The position numbers were made by a program, and so were the translations under genes. A DNA stretch of 26,835 nucleotides. Origin: an uncultured Christensenella sp. (GTDB lineage: Bacteria; Bacillota; Clostridia; Christensenellales; Borkfalkiaceae). This document shows, piece by piece, positions 7,888 through 14,387 of this stretch. The notes below the pieces were generated by a model. The model was not told the DNA's origin, did not search any database, and saw nothing but the letters and a program-made list of their open reading frames with translations. The DNA lies in NCBI GenBank assembly GCA_910578195.1, contig CAJTOY010000018.1:1-26835 (forward strand). Direction: 5' to 3'. Each line of letters begins with the position of its first letter. Within the stretch, counting starts at the first letter, position 1.

Positions 7888-8847
7888 TGGAAACCTTTCT
7901 TTTGATTTTAAAATACGTCGGCGGGCCGCTTCTGGGTGCGGCTATCGGATATTTCACCAACTGGCTGGCTGTCCGTATGCTGTTCCGCCCGTATTATCCG
8001 AAGAAGCTGGGTAAGTGGCGTTTGCCGTTTACTCCCGGCATTATCCCAAAGCGAAAGGGCGCGCTCGCCAAAGCTGTGGGCAAGGCGGTCGGCGAACAGC
8101 TTTTCACCAAAGAAGATTTTGCGTCGGTGATTTCGTCGGACGCGGCTAAGCAAAACGTTGCCGATATCGCGGTTAATTTCTGGAAAAGCGCGGGCGAAAA
8201 AACCGCCGCGCAATTGCTGGACGAGTATATCCCCGACGAGCGGGAAAAGCTGATAAAATCCGCCGAAGGGTTTCTGAGCGACAGAATTTATTCCGCGGTC
8301 GGCGGTATGAATTTGGGCACGGTCGTGGCAGAAGAGGGCGCGAAAGCGATAAGCAAAAAGAAAGCCTCGCTCGGCATGCTTGCAATGGTGCTGTCCGACG
8401 GGCTGATTTACTCGGTTGCCGAAAAGCTGGGCGAGGGCGTTAACAGATACGTCGAGGAGAACGGCAGACGGCTGATTGAAATCGCCGTCGAAAAAGAGTT
8501 CGAAAAAACGCTGGGTTCGCCCCTTAAAAATCTGACCGAAAAAATCGACGAAAGCGTCGTGAGAAAAGCGGCGTGCGCGCTTTTCGACGGCTCTGACCGA
8601 AAAAATCGACGAAAGCGTCGTGAGAAAAGCGGCGTGCGCGCTTTTCGACGGCGCGGTGAATAACTTGTTCGCGTCGGTTGCGGAAAGTCTGGACGTCTGC
8701 GCGGTGGTCGAGGAAAAGATAAACGCGATGGACGTCAAGGAGCTTGAAAAGCTTGTGCTGTCGGTAATGAAAAAGGAGCTTAACGCAATAGTCAACCTCG
8801 GCGCGCTGATAGGTTTAATTTTGGGCGTCGTCATGATATTTGTCTGA
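7887..8847 (+). pseudogene. DUF445 family membrane protein, frameshifted by a tandem duplication
   Basis: DUF445 proteins are membrane-anchored proteins of unknown function, common in Bacillota. The N-terminal anchor and signature are clear: GGPLLGAAIGYFTNWLAVRM, LFRPYYPKK, then LPFTPGIIPKRKGALAKAVG. Read from the ATG at 7887 (AAGGAG at 7875-7880) the frame stops early at 8663, because an exact 61-bp duplication (8531-8591 and 8592-8652) shifts it. The true C-terminal part continues in another frame to the TGA at 8845-8847 and ends in a membrane segment (LGALIGLILGVVMIF). Removing one copy gives a continuous protein of 299 residues. As written, the product is 258 residues with about 25 aberrant ones and lacks its C-terminal anchor. 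It is either a fresh mutation or an assembly error. Confidence 0.85.
8531..8652 (+). repeat. Exact 61-bp tandem duplication inside DUF445 gene
   Basis: Bases 8531-8591 and 8592-8652 are identical, starting TCTGACCG and ending CGACGGC. The flanking bases differ, so the unit is exactly 61 bp, not a multiple of three. Identity of the copies suggests a very recent event. Confidence 0.95.
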
Positions 8848-8852
8848 CAGAC

Positions 8853-8881
8853 TTGCAAATTTCGGTCGGCGGTGTTATAAT
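8853..8881 (+). promoter_or_regulatory. Promoter of the DUF7662-like small gene
   Basis: TTGCAA (8853-8858) and TATAAT (8876-8881) are separated by 17 bp. The expected start is near 8888, just before GGAGG at 8893-8897. Confidence 0.7.
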
Positions 8882-8906
8882 TTAAGAAAAACGGAGGAAT
8901 ATTTTT

Positions 8907-9116
8907 ATGAGCAAATACGACCCTTTGTGGGCATACGTCAAGGAGCGCGACGAATATCTTTTGGAGCTTACGTTCGAGGAGGCGGAAAAGGTGCTCGGGT
9001 TTCCCGTCAAGGGCTCCCTTCTGACGAACAAGGCGGAGCTTTTACAGTACGGATATGAAGTTGTAAAGCTTATGAAAAGCGAGCAGGTCGTCATTTTCAG
9101 AAAGCTGGATACATAA
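8907..9116 (+). CDS. Small protein resembling the DUF7662 N-terminal half (69 aa)
   Basis: A small soluble protein. The opening MSKYDPLWAYVKERDE, followed by LTFEEAEKVLGFPV, matches the pattern I associate with DUF7662 (KYDPL, then LTF-E-E-x-LGF). The end, SEQVVIFRKLDT, suggests a complete small fold. Its molecular function is unknown. GGAGG lies 9 bp before the ATG, and a good promoter sits directly upstream, so it is very probably expressed. A second 50-codon frame follows before the terminator at 9281-9315. Confidence 0.75.
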   Translation: MSKYDPLWAYVKERDEYLLELTFEEAEKVLGFPVKGSLLTNKAELLQYGYEVVKLMKSEQVVIFRKLDT

Positions 9117-9144
9117 TTTTCGGGCGGGCGCGCATACTTAAAGT

Positions 9145-9297
9145 ATGGCAAAGCGCAGAACGATAAAAATGATTGAAGATATCTTCGAAGGCACGGCGAG
9201 CGCGAACGAGTGCACGGGACTTTACCAGAAAGTTTCGCTCGACACCGACGAGATAGCAAAATTCCATAAGCAATTCATAGAAGAAGAGGAGGAATAA
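9145..9297 (+). CDS. Small hypothetical protein (50 aa)
   Basis: An unrecognised small frame starting MAKRRTIKMIEDIFEGTASA and ending in a run of five glutamates. It has a basic N-terminus, one cysteine and an acidic C-terminus. It lies 28 bp after the preceding gene, and the last codons form the left arm of the terminator hairpin, which supports a gene ending here. There is no convincing ribosome site before the ATG, so it may be read by coupling, from the inner ATG at 9169, or not at all. Confidence 0.45.
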   Translation: MAKRRTIKMIEDIFEGTASANECTGLYQKVSLDTDEIAKFHKQFIEEEEE

Positions 9298-9315
9298 TTT
9301 CCCCCTCTTTCTTTT
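9281..9315. terminator. Hairpin between convergent genes
   Basis: AAGAGGAGGAA (9284-9294) pairs with TTCCCCCTCTT (9299-9309) with one mismatch and a 4-nt loop, followed by TCTTTT. It ends the rightward small-gene transcript and probably also the leftward DUF898 gene, which stops at 9320. Confidence 0.65.
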
Positions 9316-9319
9316 GGTT

Positions 9320-10078
9320 TTAATTATTTCCGGGCTTAGGCGCGTTTTCCCAACGTCTTGAAACTATAAACACTGTCACAATCGCTGCGATTGCGGCGGC
9401 GGCGACGCAGCATGCCGCAACGATGAATATAACCAATTCTGATTCACATATTACTCCAATGACAATTGTTGCCGCCAATGAAAGTATACTTACCGCAATA
9501 GTGCTTGTGCGGATACCGAATTTCTCTTTATAAATCGAGCTGAAAACTATTCCGGCTACGCCTAAAATAAGTCCCCAAGGAGGCATAAAGAAAGTAAGTA
9601 TCAAAGCAACCAATCCCAGTGAGTGGGCGGTGCGTTTGCGCCCGTTAAGCTTTTGTTCGTAATCGGCGCGTTCTTCTTCGGTCATTGCGGTGATAACTTC
9701 ATCTTTCGACTTTTTAACCGCTGTCAAAGCTTCGGCGTCGAGCGGTTCGTCGGTAAAGTGCGTGTGTTTCGTTTTCCACTTTTTCATTTTTACCGAAAGC
9801 CAGAATCCGTAAATGCCGAAGGTTATAACGGTCAAAAGCACCCAAAGAACGAACTTACCTAAAAGTTGAAGCGCGTGCCCGTCGAAACGCAGTTGCTTGT
9901 TGTCTATGTAAGTATGGCGGCACTCATAGCGTTCGCGCCAGCAAACCATTGCGGGTAAGGCAAGCGAAAGCGTGATAATGCTTACGATAACCGATAACCA
10001 CTTCATAAGACTTCGCACTATCGCGCCGCCGGTGTAACGTGACTTTTGTTCTTCTTCCAAAACTGTTTCGTTGTTCAT
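9320..10078 (-). CDS. DUF898-type membrane protein (252 aa)
   Basis: Predicted multi-pass membrane protein with a DUF898 (YjgN-like) region: RHTYIDNKQLRFDGHALQLL followed by a membrane segment and TFGIYGFWLSVKMKKW, about residues 73-125. This is the usual order of FDG-x-A-x-x-LL and GIYGFW. Before it is one membrane segment (22-45). After it come a charged loop (130-155) and three more hydrophobic stretches. The start is the ATG at 10078, 10 bp after AAAGGAG on the minus strand; an upstream ATG at 10114 lies within operator DNA. It is divergent from an XRE gene and has a perfect promoter with an operator in its spacer, so it should be tightly repressed. DUF898 has no established function. Confidence 0.75.
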   Translation of the reverse strand: MNNETVLEEEQKSRYTGGAIVRSLMKWLSVIVSIITLSLALPAMVCWRERYECRHTYIDNKQLRFDGHALQLLGKFVLWVLLTVITFGIYGFWLSVKMKKWKTKHTHFTDEPLDAEALTAVKKSKDEVITAMTEEERADYEQKLNGRKRTAHSLGLVALILTFFMPPWGLILGVAGIVFSSIYKEKFGIRTSTIAVSILSLAATIVIGVICESELVIFIVAACCVAAAAIAAIVTVFIVSRRWENAPKPGNN

Positions 10079-10105
10079 AATTACGGACTCCTTTATTTTT
10101 ACATA

Positions 10106-10124
10106 AACTACCAAAATGGTAGTT
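10106..10124. promoter_or_regulatory. Operator 1 of the XRE/DUF898 pair
   Basis: A perfect inverted repeat of AACTACCA with a 3-bp AAA centre. It shares the core TACCAAAATGGTA with operator 2, with centres 31 bp (three helical turns) apart. It lies just downstream of the expected DUF898 transcription start. Confidence 0.8.
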
Positions 10125-10132
10125 ATATGAAG

Positions 10133-10161
10133 ATTATATTACCAAAATGGTAATATGTCAA
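10133..10161 (-). promoter_or_regulatory. Promoter of the DUF898 gene
   Basis: On the minus strand TTGACA (10161-10156) and TATAAT (10138-10133) are both perfect with a 17-bp spacer. Operator 2 fills the spacer. Confidence 0.85.
10136..10156. promoter_or_regulatory. Operator 2 of the XRE/DUF898 pair
   Basis: A perfect inverted repeat of ATATTACCA with a 3-bp AAA centre, covering the promoter spacer of the DUF898 gene and lying 23 bp ahead of the XRE start at 10179. It fits a shared operator for divergent control. Confidence 0.85.
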
Positions 10162-10178
10162 CAAAAAGGGAAGAAAAA

Positions 10179-10391
10179 ATGAAAACAATTTTAGGCGAAC
10201 GCTTAAAAGAGTTGAGGGAAGAGCGGGGGTTAACGCAAAAGCAGCTTTCCGAACAACTCGGAATAAACAGCGTGACTTATCTTCACTATGAAAAGGAGCA
10301 ACGCGAACCGCCGCTTTCGTTGTTAGCGGATATATCGCTGTTTTACGGCGTAACCGTCGACTATCTTTTGGGATTGAACAACAGCGGATAG
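10179..10391 (+). CDS. XRE family transcriptional regulator, minimal (70 aa)
   Basis: A one-domain helix-turn-helix regulator. The whole protein is the XRE fold: ILGERLKELREERGLTQKQL, then SEQLGINSVTYLHYEKEQRE, P-LSLLADISLFYGVTVDYL and LGLNNSG. There is no C-terminal sensor domain. The start is the ATG at 10179 behind AAGGGAAG; the longer frame from 10155 would begin within operator 2. It is divergent from the DUF898 membrane protein and most likely binds the two TACCAAAATGGTA palindromes between them. What relieves repression is not visible. A rho-independent terminator follows within 10 bp, so the gene is transcribed alone. Confidence 0.85.
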   Translation: MKTILGERLKELREERGLTQKQLSEQLGINSVTYLHYEKEQREPPLSLLADISLFYGVTVDYLLGLNNSG

Positions 10392-10399
10392 ATAAAAAT

Positions 10400-10434
10400 A
10401 AAACAAGTGCGCCGCAAGGGCGCGCTTGTTTTAA
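10400..10434 (+). terminator. Terminator of the small XRE gene
   Basis: AAAACAAGTGCGCC pairs with GGGCGCGCTTGTTTT through a short loop (10400-10432), with one G-T pair. Confidence 0.85.
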
Positions 10435-10466
10435 AGTGTAAGAAACGGAAGATAAACTATAAGGGC

Positions 10467-10495
10467 TTGAAATTAGCTTAGGGCTGTGATATAAT
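10467..10495 (+). promoter_or_regulatory. Promoter of glpK, placed for a leaderless mRNA
   Basis: TTGAAA (10467-10472) and TATAAT (10490-10495) are separated by 17 bp. The glpK ATG begins at 10502, seven bases after the -10 end, where transcription itself should start. Confidence 0.8.
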
Positions 10496-10501
10496 TTGGG
10501 T

Positions 10502-11968
10502 ATGAAAAGTTTTATACTGTCGATAGACCAAGGCACGACAAGCTCGCGGGCGGTTATCTTCGATAAGAATGCGAAGATAGTCGCCATGGCTCAGCAGGAG
10601 TTCAAGCAAGTATATCCCCGCCCCGGTTGGGTCGAGCATAGCCCGCAGGATATCATGGGCTCGGTGATGGCGGTCGTCGCCGAGGCGATTGTGCGCGCCG
10701 AGCTTACGGCGGACGACATCGCGGCGATAGGCATTACCAACCAGCGCGAAACCACCCTCGTCTGGGACAGAAAGACGGGCAAGCCCGTTTGCAACGCAAT
10801 CGTGTGGCAGTGCCGCAGAACGGCGGCGCTTTGCGAGGAGCTGAAAGCAAGTCACGCGGAAACCATTTACGAAAAGACGGGGTTAATCCCCGACGCGTAT
10901 TTTTCGGCGACGAAAATCAAGTGGATACTCGACAACGTTCCGAACGCGCGCGCCCGCGCGGAAAAGGGCGAGCTTCTCTTCGGCACGGTCGACACCTATC
11001 TTATGTGGCAGTTATCTAAGGGCAGGATATTCGCGACCGATTACACCAACGCCGCGCGGACTATGCTGTTCAACATACATACCCTCGAATGGGATAAAGA
11101 TTTGCTGAAACTCTTTGATATTCCCGCGTCAATGCTTCCCGGGGTCAAGCCGAGCGGTCATTATTTCGGCGACACGGACAAAAGCGTTTTCGGCGCGCCC
11201 GTGAAAATCTGCGGGGCGGTCGGCGACCAGCAAGCCGCGCTTTTCGGACAGCTTTGCACCGAGGCGGGCGACGTAAAAAACACCTACGGCACGGGCTGTT
11301 TTTTGTTAATGAATACGGGATATAAGCCGGTGAAAAGCAAAAACGGACTGATAACAACTCTCGGCGCGTGCGTCGACGGCAAGCCGCCGTACGTGCTCGA
11401 AGGCTCGGTTTTCGTGGGCGGCGCGGTAGTGCAGTGGCTGCGCGACGGGCTTCAACTGATATCCTCCGCGGACGAAAGCGAAAAATGCGCGTTGAGCGTC
11501 GAGGACAGCGGCGGAGTATACGTCGTTCCCGCGTTCACGGGGCTGGGCGCGCCGTACTGGGATTCGTCGGCGCGCGGGATACTCACGGGCATCACCCGCG
11601 GCACTTCGCGCGGGCATATTGTGCGGGCAGCGCTCGAAAGCATAGCCTATCAGGTCAGCGACATAGTGCAGTCAATGCAGAAGGACGCGGGCATAAAAAT
11701 AAACCGCCTCGCCGTCGACGGCGGGGCGAGCAGGAACAACTTTTTGTTGCAGTTTCAGGCGGACATATTGGACTCCGAGGTGTTCCGCCCCGAGGTTGTG
11801 GAAACGACCGCGCTCGGCGCGGCGTATCTTGCGGGGCTGTGCGCGGGCGTCTGGAAGGAAATAAAAGGGCGCGGCGGGAAGCTGTTTTCGCCCGACCTCG
11901 ACGAGGGGAAGCGGGCGCAACTTTTGGACGGCTGGCACAAAGCGGTACAGCGGGCGCTGATTAAATAA
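10502..11968 (+). CDS. glpK: Glycerol kinase (488 aa)
   Basis: Phosphorylates glycerol to glycerol 3-phosphate with ATP, feeding lipid synthesis and glycolysis in the cytoplasm. The FGGY-kinase signature opens as SFILSIDQGTTSSRAVIF, followed by PGWVEHSPQDI and ITNQRETTLVW. Later come the nucleotide-domain segments NTYGTGCF, GGAVVQWLRDGL, FTGLGAPYWD, LAVDGGASRNNF and a closing ETTALGAAYLAG. The length is usual for the family (about 495-500). The ATG at 10502 places DQGTT in the same position as in Bacillus GlpK, so the start is firm, yet there is no Shine-Dalgarno sequence and the promoter ends just before it. No glpF or glpD is adjacent; the gene stands alone between two terminators. Confidence 0.95.
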   Translation: MKSFILSIDQGTTSSRAVIFDKNAKIVAMAQQEFKQVYPRPGWVEHSPQDIMGSVMAVVAEAIVRAELTADDIAAIGITNQRETTLVWDRKTGKPVCNAIVWQCRRTAALCEELKASHAETIYEKTGLIPDAYFSATKIKWILDNVPNARARAEKGELLFGTVDTYLMWQLSKGRIFATDYTNAARTMLFNIHTLEWDKDLLKLFDIPASMLPGVKPSGHYFGDTDKSVFGAPVKICGAVGDQQAALFGQLCTEAGDVKNTYGTGCFLLMNTGYKPVKSKNGLITTLGACVDGKPPYVLEGSVFVGGAVVQWLRDGLQLISSADESEKCALSVEDSGGVYVVPAFTGLGAPYWDSSARGILTGITRGTSRGHIVRAALESIAYQVSDIVQSMQKDAGIKINRLAVDGGASRNNFLLQFQADILDSEVFRPEVVETTALGAAYLAGLCAGVWKEIKGRGGKLFSPDLDEGKRAQLLDGWHKAVQRALIK

Positions 11969-11973
11969 CGGAA

Positions 11974-12008
11974 GCGGCGCGGGATTTTATCCCGCGCCGC
12001 CGTTTTTT
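11974..12008. terminator. Terminator of glpK, overlapping the end of the opposing gene
   Basis: CGGCGCGGGAT (11975-11985) pairs perfectly with ATCCCGCGCCG (11989-11999), followed by T6 on the plus strand. The right arm also encodes the last residues (GAG) of the leftward gene, and its stop codon starts in the loop. Confidence 0.9.
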
Positions 12009-12589
12009 ACATATGTTTTATACGCCTTTTTGTCGGGCTGTCCGTCCTTGATAATGAACGCCGATTTTTCCTTGACGCAATAACTCACTTCCGAATACTT
12101 CGAGCCCCGCTTTAAAAGCCTTATATAGGTCACGCAAAGTCTGTTTTCTATTTCGGCAAGCACTGATGCTTTTCTCATAAACGACAGCTTTCCCAAAGCC
12201 GAGAAATCGAAAATTATCTTTTCCTTGTAGCCGTTTACGGTAAGCTCCGCGCCGCCGTCGGTCGGCGTTATATAGAAGGTCAGTGAATTTCTTTCGGGGA
12301 GCATTTGCACCGCGTTTTCGACGAACACGTCCACAACGTATCTCCGCACCGCCCTGTCGATTGCCCCGCCGAATCTGAGGTTGCAAAACGCCGCAATCCC
12401 CGCCCCCGCGACCAGCAGCACGGGCGCGGCTATAAGGGTTGCAAGCTGTAAGATTTTCAGCCCCTGCGCAAGCGAAAGGGGGTAGCATATCACGAAGGCA
12501 ACAAGCACTATGCCGCAGAATACCGTCGCGGCAAAGCCCGCGGTTTCGCCCCGCTTCCATTTTTTAATATCGCCGTTTAAGTTTGCCAT
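11987..12589 (-). CDS. Two-segment membrane protein, last gene of the SPFH operon (200 aa)
   Basis: Not recognised as a named family. Two membrane segments (about residues 18-40 and 45-70) are followed by a soluble domain of 130 residues. That domain has a strand-rich part (NSLTFYITPTDGGAELTVNG, KIIFDFSAL) and then basic helices (ASVLAEIENRLCVTYIRLLK), ending in AYKTYVKNGGAG. The layout, two N-terminal helices and a cytoplasmic domain, resembles the STM3941-like protein two genes upstream. It starts 9 bp after the Arc-like gene and shares its promoter at 14313-14341. The stop codon lies in the loop of the convergent glpK terminator. A role together with the SPFH protein in membrane organisation is inferred from operon context only. 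Confidence 0.65.
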   Translation of the reverse strand: MANLNGDIKKWKRGETAGFAATVFCGIVLVAFVICYPLSLAQGLKILQLATLIAAPVLLVAGAGIAAFCNLRFGGAIDRAVRRYVVDVFVENAVQMLPERNSLTFYITPTDGGAELTVNGYKEKIIFDFSALGKLSFMRKASVLAEIENRLCVTYIRLLKRGSKYSEVSYCVKEKSAFIIKDGQPDKKAYKTYVKNGGAG

Positions 12590-12598
12590 AAAAACATT

Positions 12599-12790
12599 TT
12601 AATCCTTTTCGTTCTCGTCCGTCAAGCCCTTTGCGCCCTTCTTGCGATATTTCACGCACTGCGTTAAAAGATACTCGATTTGCCCGTTCAGCGAACGAAA
12701 CTCGTCGCCCGCCCAGCGTTCGATTTCCGCGTAAAGCTCGTCGGATATTCTCAAAGGTATTTGTTTTTTCGTGTTTTTCTTTTCAGTCAT
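12599..12790 (-). CDS. Arc-like ribbon-helix-helix DNA-binding protein (63 aa)
   Basis: A small DNA-binding protein of the Arc/MetJ ribbon-helix-helix type. The strand KKQIPLRIS is followed by helix ELYAEIERWAGDEF, the turn RSLNGQ and helix IEYLLTQCVKYRKK, which is the whole fold. The SLNGQIEYLL segment is the usual Arc-family second helix. The start at 12790 has GGAAAG three bases upstream and overlaps the previous gene by 8 bp. It belongs to the SPFH operon. I infer that it autoregulates the operon, possibly at the repeated TTTGATATC sites at 14287-14306. It is not obviously half of a toxin-antitoxin pair, since its neighbours are membrane proteins. Confidence 0.8.
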   Translation of the reverse strand: MTEKKNTKKQIPLRISDELYAEIERWAGDEFRSLNGQIEYLLTQCVKYRKKGAKGLTDENEKD

Positions 12791-13337
12791 TTTCTTTCCG
12801 TTGTCTGTAATATCCGTGCGAGTAGTCGAGCAGCCCGCAAAGCTGCTTCTTTTTCACCCGCGAACACAGTGTGTATATTTTCACGTTGCCGCCGCCCCAG
12901 AACAACAGCCACTTTCTGCCGAACGGTTGGGCGCGTTTATACGCCTTCGGGTCGGTCAAAGAAATTCTTATGCACGCCGCCTCGTTGTCGAGGAAGTCCA
13001 GAATGGTTGCTTCCCTGTTTACCGAGGAAATATCCTCCCAGCTTAAAAAGCCGTAGTGGAAGAAGCCGGAGTAATTGTAAATTCCCTTCTCGTCCGCCGT
13101 AAGAACGTACGGGAAAAAGAGGTTGCGGATATTGAGCGCCGAGATAATCAGCGCGTACACCGAAATTATCGGAAAGGCAACACACAGAAATATCATGACG
13201 GAGCGGTCGCCGGACGGAAATTTCGTTATTGTCAAGGGGAACGCGATTAAGCAAAACAAGCCCACGGCGGCGAATATTACCGCCGCCAGCGCGGTTAGCC
13301 CGCGCCTGCGTTCGATAAATAAATTTTCGGGCTTCAT
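12783..13337 (-). CDS. STM3941-like membrane protein with PH-like domain (184 aa)
   Basis: Predicted membrane protein of unknown function. Two hydrophobic segments at about 14-38 and 46-70 are followed by a soluble beta-rich domain of the bacterial PH kind: VLTADEKGIYNYSGFFHYGF, then LSWEDISSV, an acidic loop, and CIRISLTDPKAYKR. The order of a W-x-D-I strand and a following I-x-L strand matches what I know of STM3941-family proteins. A glycine-rich WGGGNVKIY segment follows. The start lies one base after the SPFH stop with no visible ribosome site, so translation is probably coupled. Its place beside an SPFH scaffold suggests a membrane-domain partner, which is inference. Confidence 0.7.
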   Translation of the reverse strand: MKPENLFIERRRGLTALAAVIFAAVGLFCLIAFPLTITKFPSGDRSVMIFLCVAFPIISVYALIISALNIRNLFFPYVLTADEKGIYNYSGFFHYGFLSWEDISSVNREATILDFLDNEAACIRISLTDPKAYKRAQPFGRKWLLFWGGGNVKIYTLCSRVKKKQLCGLLDYSHGYYRQRKEND

Positions 13338-13338
13338 A

Positions 13339-14277
13339 TTAATAAATCGAGCCGCTGTTTACTATGGGCTGGGCGTCGCGGTTGCCGCAGAGGACGACCA
13401 GAAGATTTGACACCATCGCCGCTTTTCTCTCGTCGTCAAGCTCGACGATGTTGTTGTCCGAAAGCTTCTTTAACGCCATGTCGACCATTGACACCGCGCC
13501 GTCGACAATCTTCTGTCTTGCCGCGATAATAGCCGCCGCTTGCTGGCGTTGAAGCATCGCCGCCGCGATTTCGGGCGCGTAGGCAAGGTTGTTGATGCGC
13601 GCGTCGAGAATTTCTATGCCCGACGTTTCGACGCGGCTTTGAAGCTCGGCTTTGAGCACGTCGGCGATTTCCTTAGAGGAACCGCGCAAGGACTTTTCGT
13701 CGCCGTTTTCCGAAACGTCGTAGGGGTACTGCCGTGCGACCTGTCTTATCGACGAATCGCACTGCGTGGAAATAAACGTCATATAATTTTCGACGGCGAA
13801 CACGGCTTTCGCAGTATCTTTAATCCGCCAGATAACTACGACGCTGATTTCAATCGGGTTGCCTTCTTCGTCGTTGACCTTTTGTTTTTCGTTGTTTAAG
13901 GTCATTGCTTTGAGACTGACCTTTCTGCCTAAACGCCCGAACGCCGCGGCGGGGTTGACCGACGCGCAGAAGGGGTTGACGAAATAAAAGCCTTCTTTTT
14001 TAAGCGTGCCGTGATATTTACCGAACAGCGTGAATACGAGCGCCTCGTTCGGGGCAAGTACCTTGAACCCCGCAAAGCATATCGCAAACGCGACCGACAT
14101 AATCACGCCCGCCGCCGACATTGCAAAAAACGCGGGGTGCTCGGGGTTTTCGTCTCCGCCCACAAGCGCAAAGCCCGCCGCCATTAACGCAATGCCCGCG
14201 ATAAGCCCCGCAATCACGACAAACAGCATGAGCCAGCCGTTCAGTCCCTTTAATTCTTTTTCATTGATGTTGTTCAT
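13339..14277 (-). CDS. SPFH/Band 7 (stomatin/flotillin-like) membrane protein (312 aa)
   Basis: A scaffold protein of bacterial membrane domains. Two N-terminal membrane segments (about 14-38 and 50-70) precede the SPFH domain, which begins at FKVLAPNEALVFTLFGKYHG and includes FYFVNPF, KVSLKAMTLN, GNPIEISVVVIWRI and the helical ELQSRVETSGIEILDARINN stretch. An alanine/glutamine-rich helix AAAMLQRQQAAAIIAARQKI follows, typical for oligomerisation. The ATG at 14277 has AAAGGAG upstream on the minus strand and a perfect promoter at 14313-14341. It is the first gene of a four-gene leftward operon with an STM3941-like protein, an Arc-like regulator and a further membrane protein. No protease (NfeD type) is present, so this is not the classical SPFH-NfeD pair. 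Confidence 0.9.
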   Translation of the reverse strand: MNNINEKELKGLNGWLMLFVVIAGLIAGIALMAAGFALVGGDENPEHPAFFAMSAAGVIMSVAFAICFAGFKVLAPNEALVFTLFGKYHGTLKKEGFYFVNPFCASVNPAAAFGRLGRKVSLKAMTLNNEKQKVNDEEGNPIEISVVVIWRIKDTAKAVFAVENYMTFISTQCDSSIRQVARQYPYDVSENGDEKSLRGSSKEIADVLKAELQSRVETSGIEILDARINNLAYAPEIAAAMLQRQQAAAIIAARQKIVDGAVSMVDMALKKLSDNNIVELDDERKAAMVSNLLVVLCGNRDAQPIVNSGSIY

Positions 14278-14286
14278 ATTAACTCC

Positions 14287-14306
14287 TTTGATATCGTTTT
14301 GATATC
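14287..14306. promoter_or_regulatory. Direct repeat TTTGATATC, possible operator of the SPFH operon
   Basis: TTTGATATC occurs at 14287-14295 and again at 14298-14306, an 11-bp spacing of one helical turn. Each contains the palindrome GATATC. The pair sits between the expected transcription start and the ribosome site of the SPFH gene. Tandem short sites one turn apart suit ribbon-helix-helix dimers such as the operon's own Arc-like protein; binding is inferred. Confidence 0.5.
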
Positions 14307-14312
14307 AAATTG

Positions 14313-14341
14313 ATTATACAACAAATTTTTGCGGTTGTCAA
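14313..14341 (-). promoter_or_regulatory. Promoter of the SPFH operon
   Basis: On the minus strand TTGACA (14341-14336) and TATAAT (14318-14313) are perfect with a 17-bp spacer. It stands back to back with the HNH gene promoter. Confidence 0.9.
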
Positions 14342-14349
14342 TATTTTTG

Positions 14350-14377
14350 TTGAAAAATTTTTTAAAGGGTGTATAAT
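14350..14377 (+). promoter_or_regulatory. Promoter of the HNH gene
   Basis: TTGAAA (14350-14355) and TATAAT (14372-14377) with a 16-bp spacer. The ATG at 14388 is only ten bases after the -10, so the leader would be about four bases long. Confidence 0.75.
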
Positions 14378-14387
14378 ATATAAGGTT

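Noticed and set aside
12599..12790. Arc-like gene as antitoxin of a toxin-antitoxin pair
   Set aside because: The adjacent products are membrane proteins without toxin motifs, and the gene is embedded in a four-gene operon.
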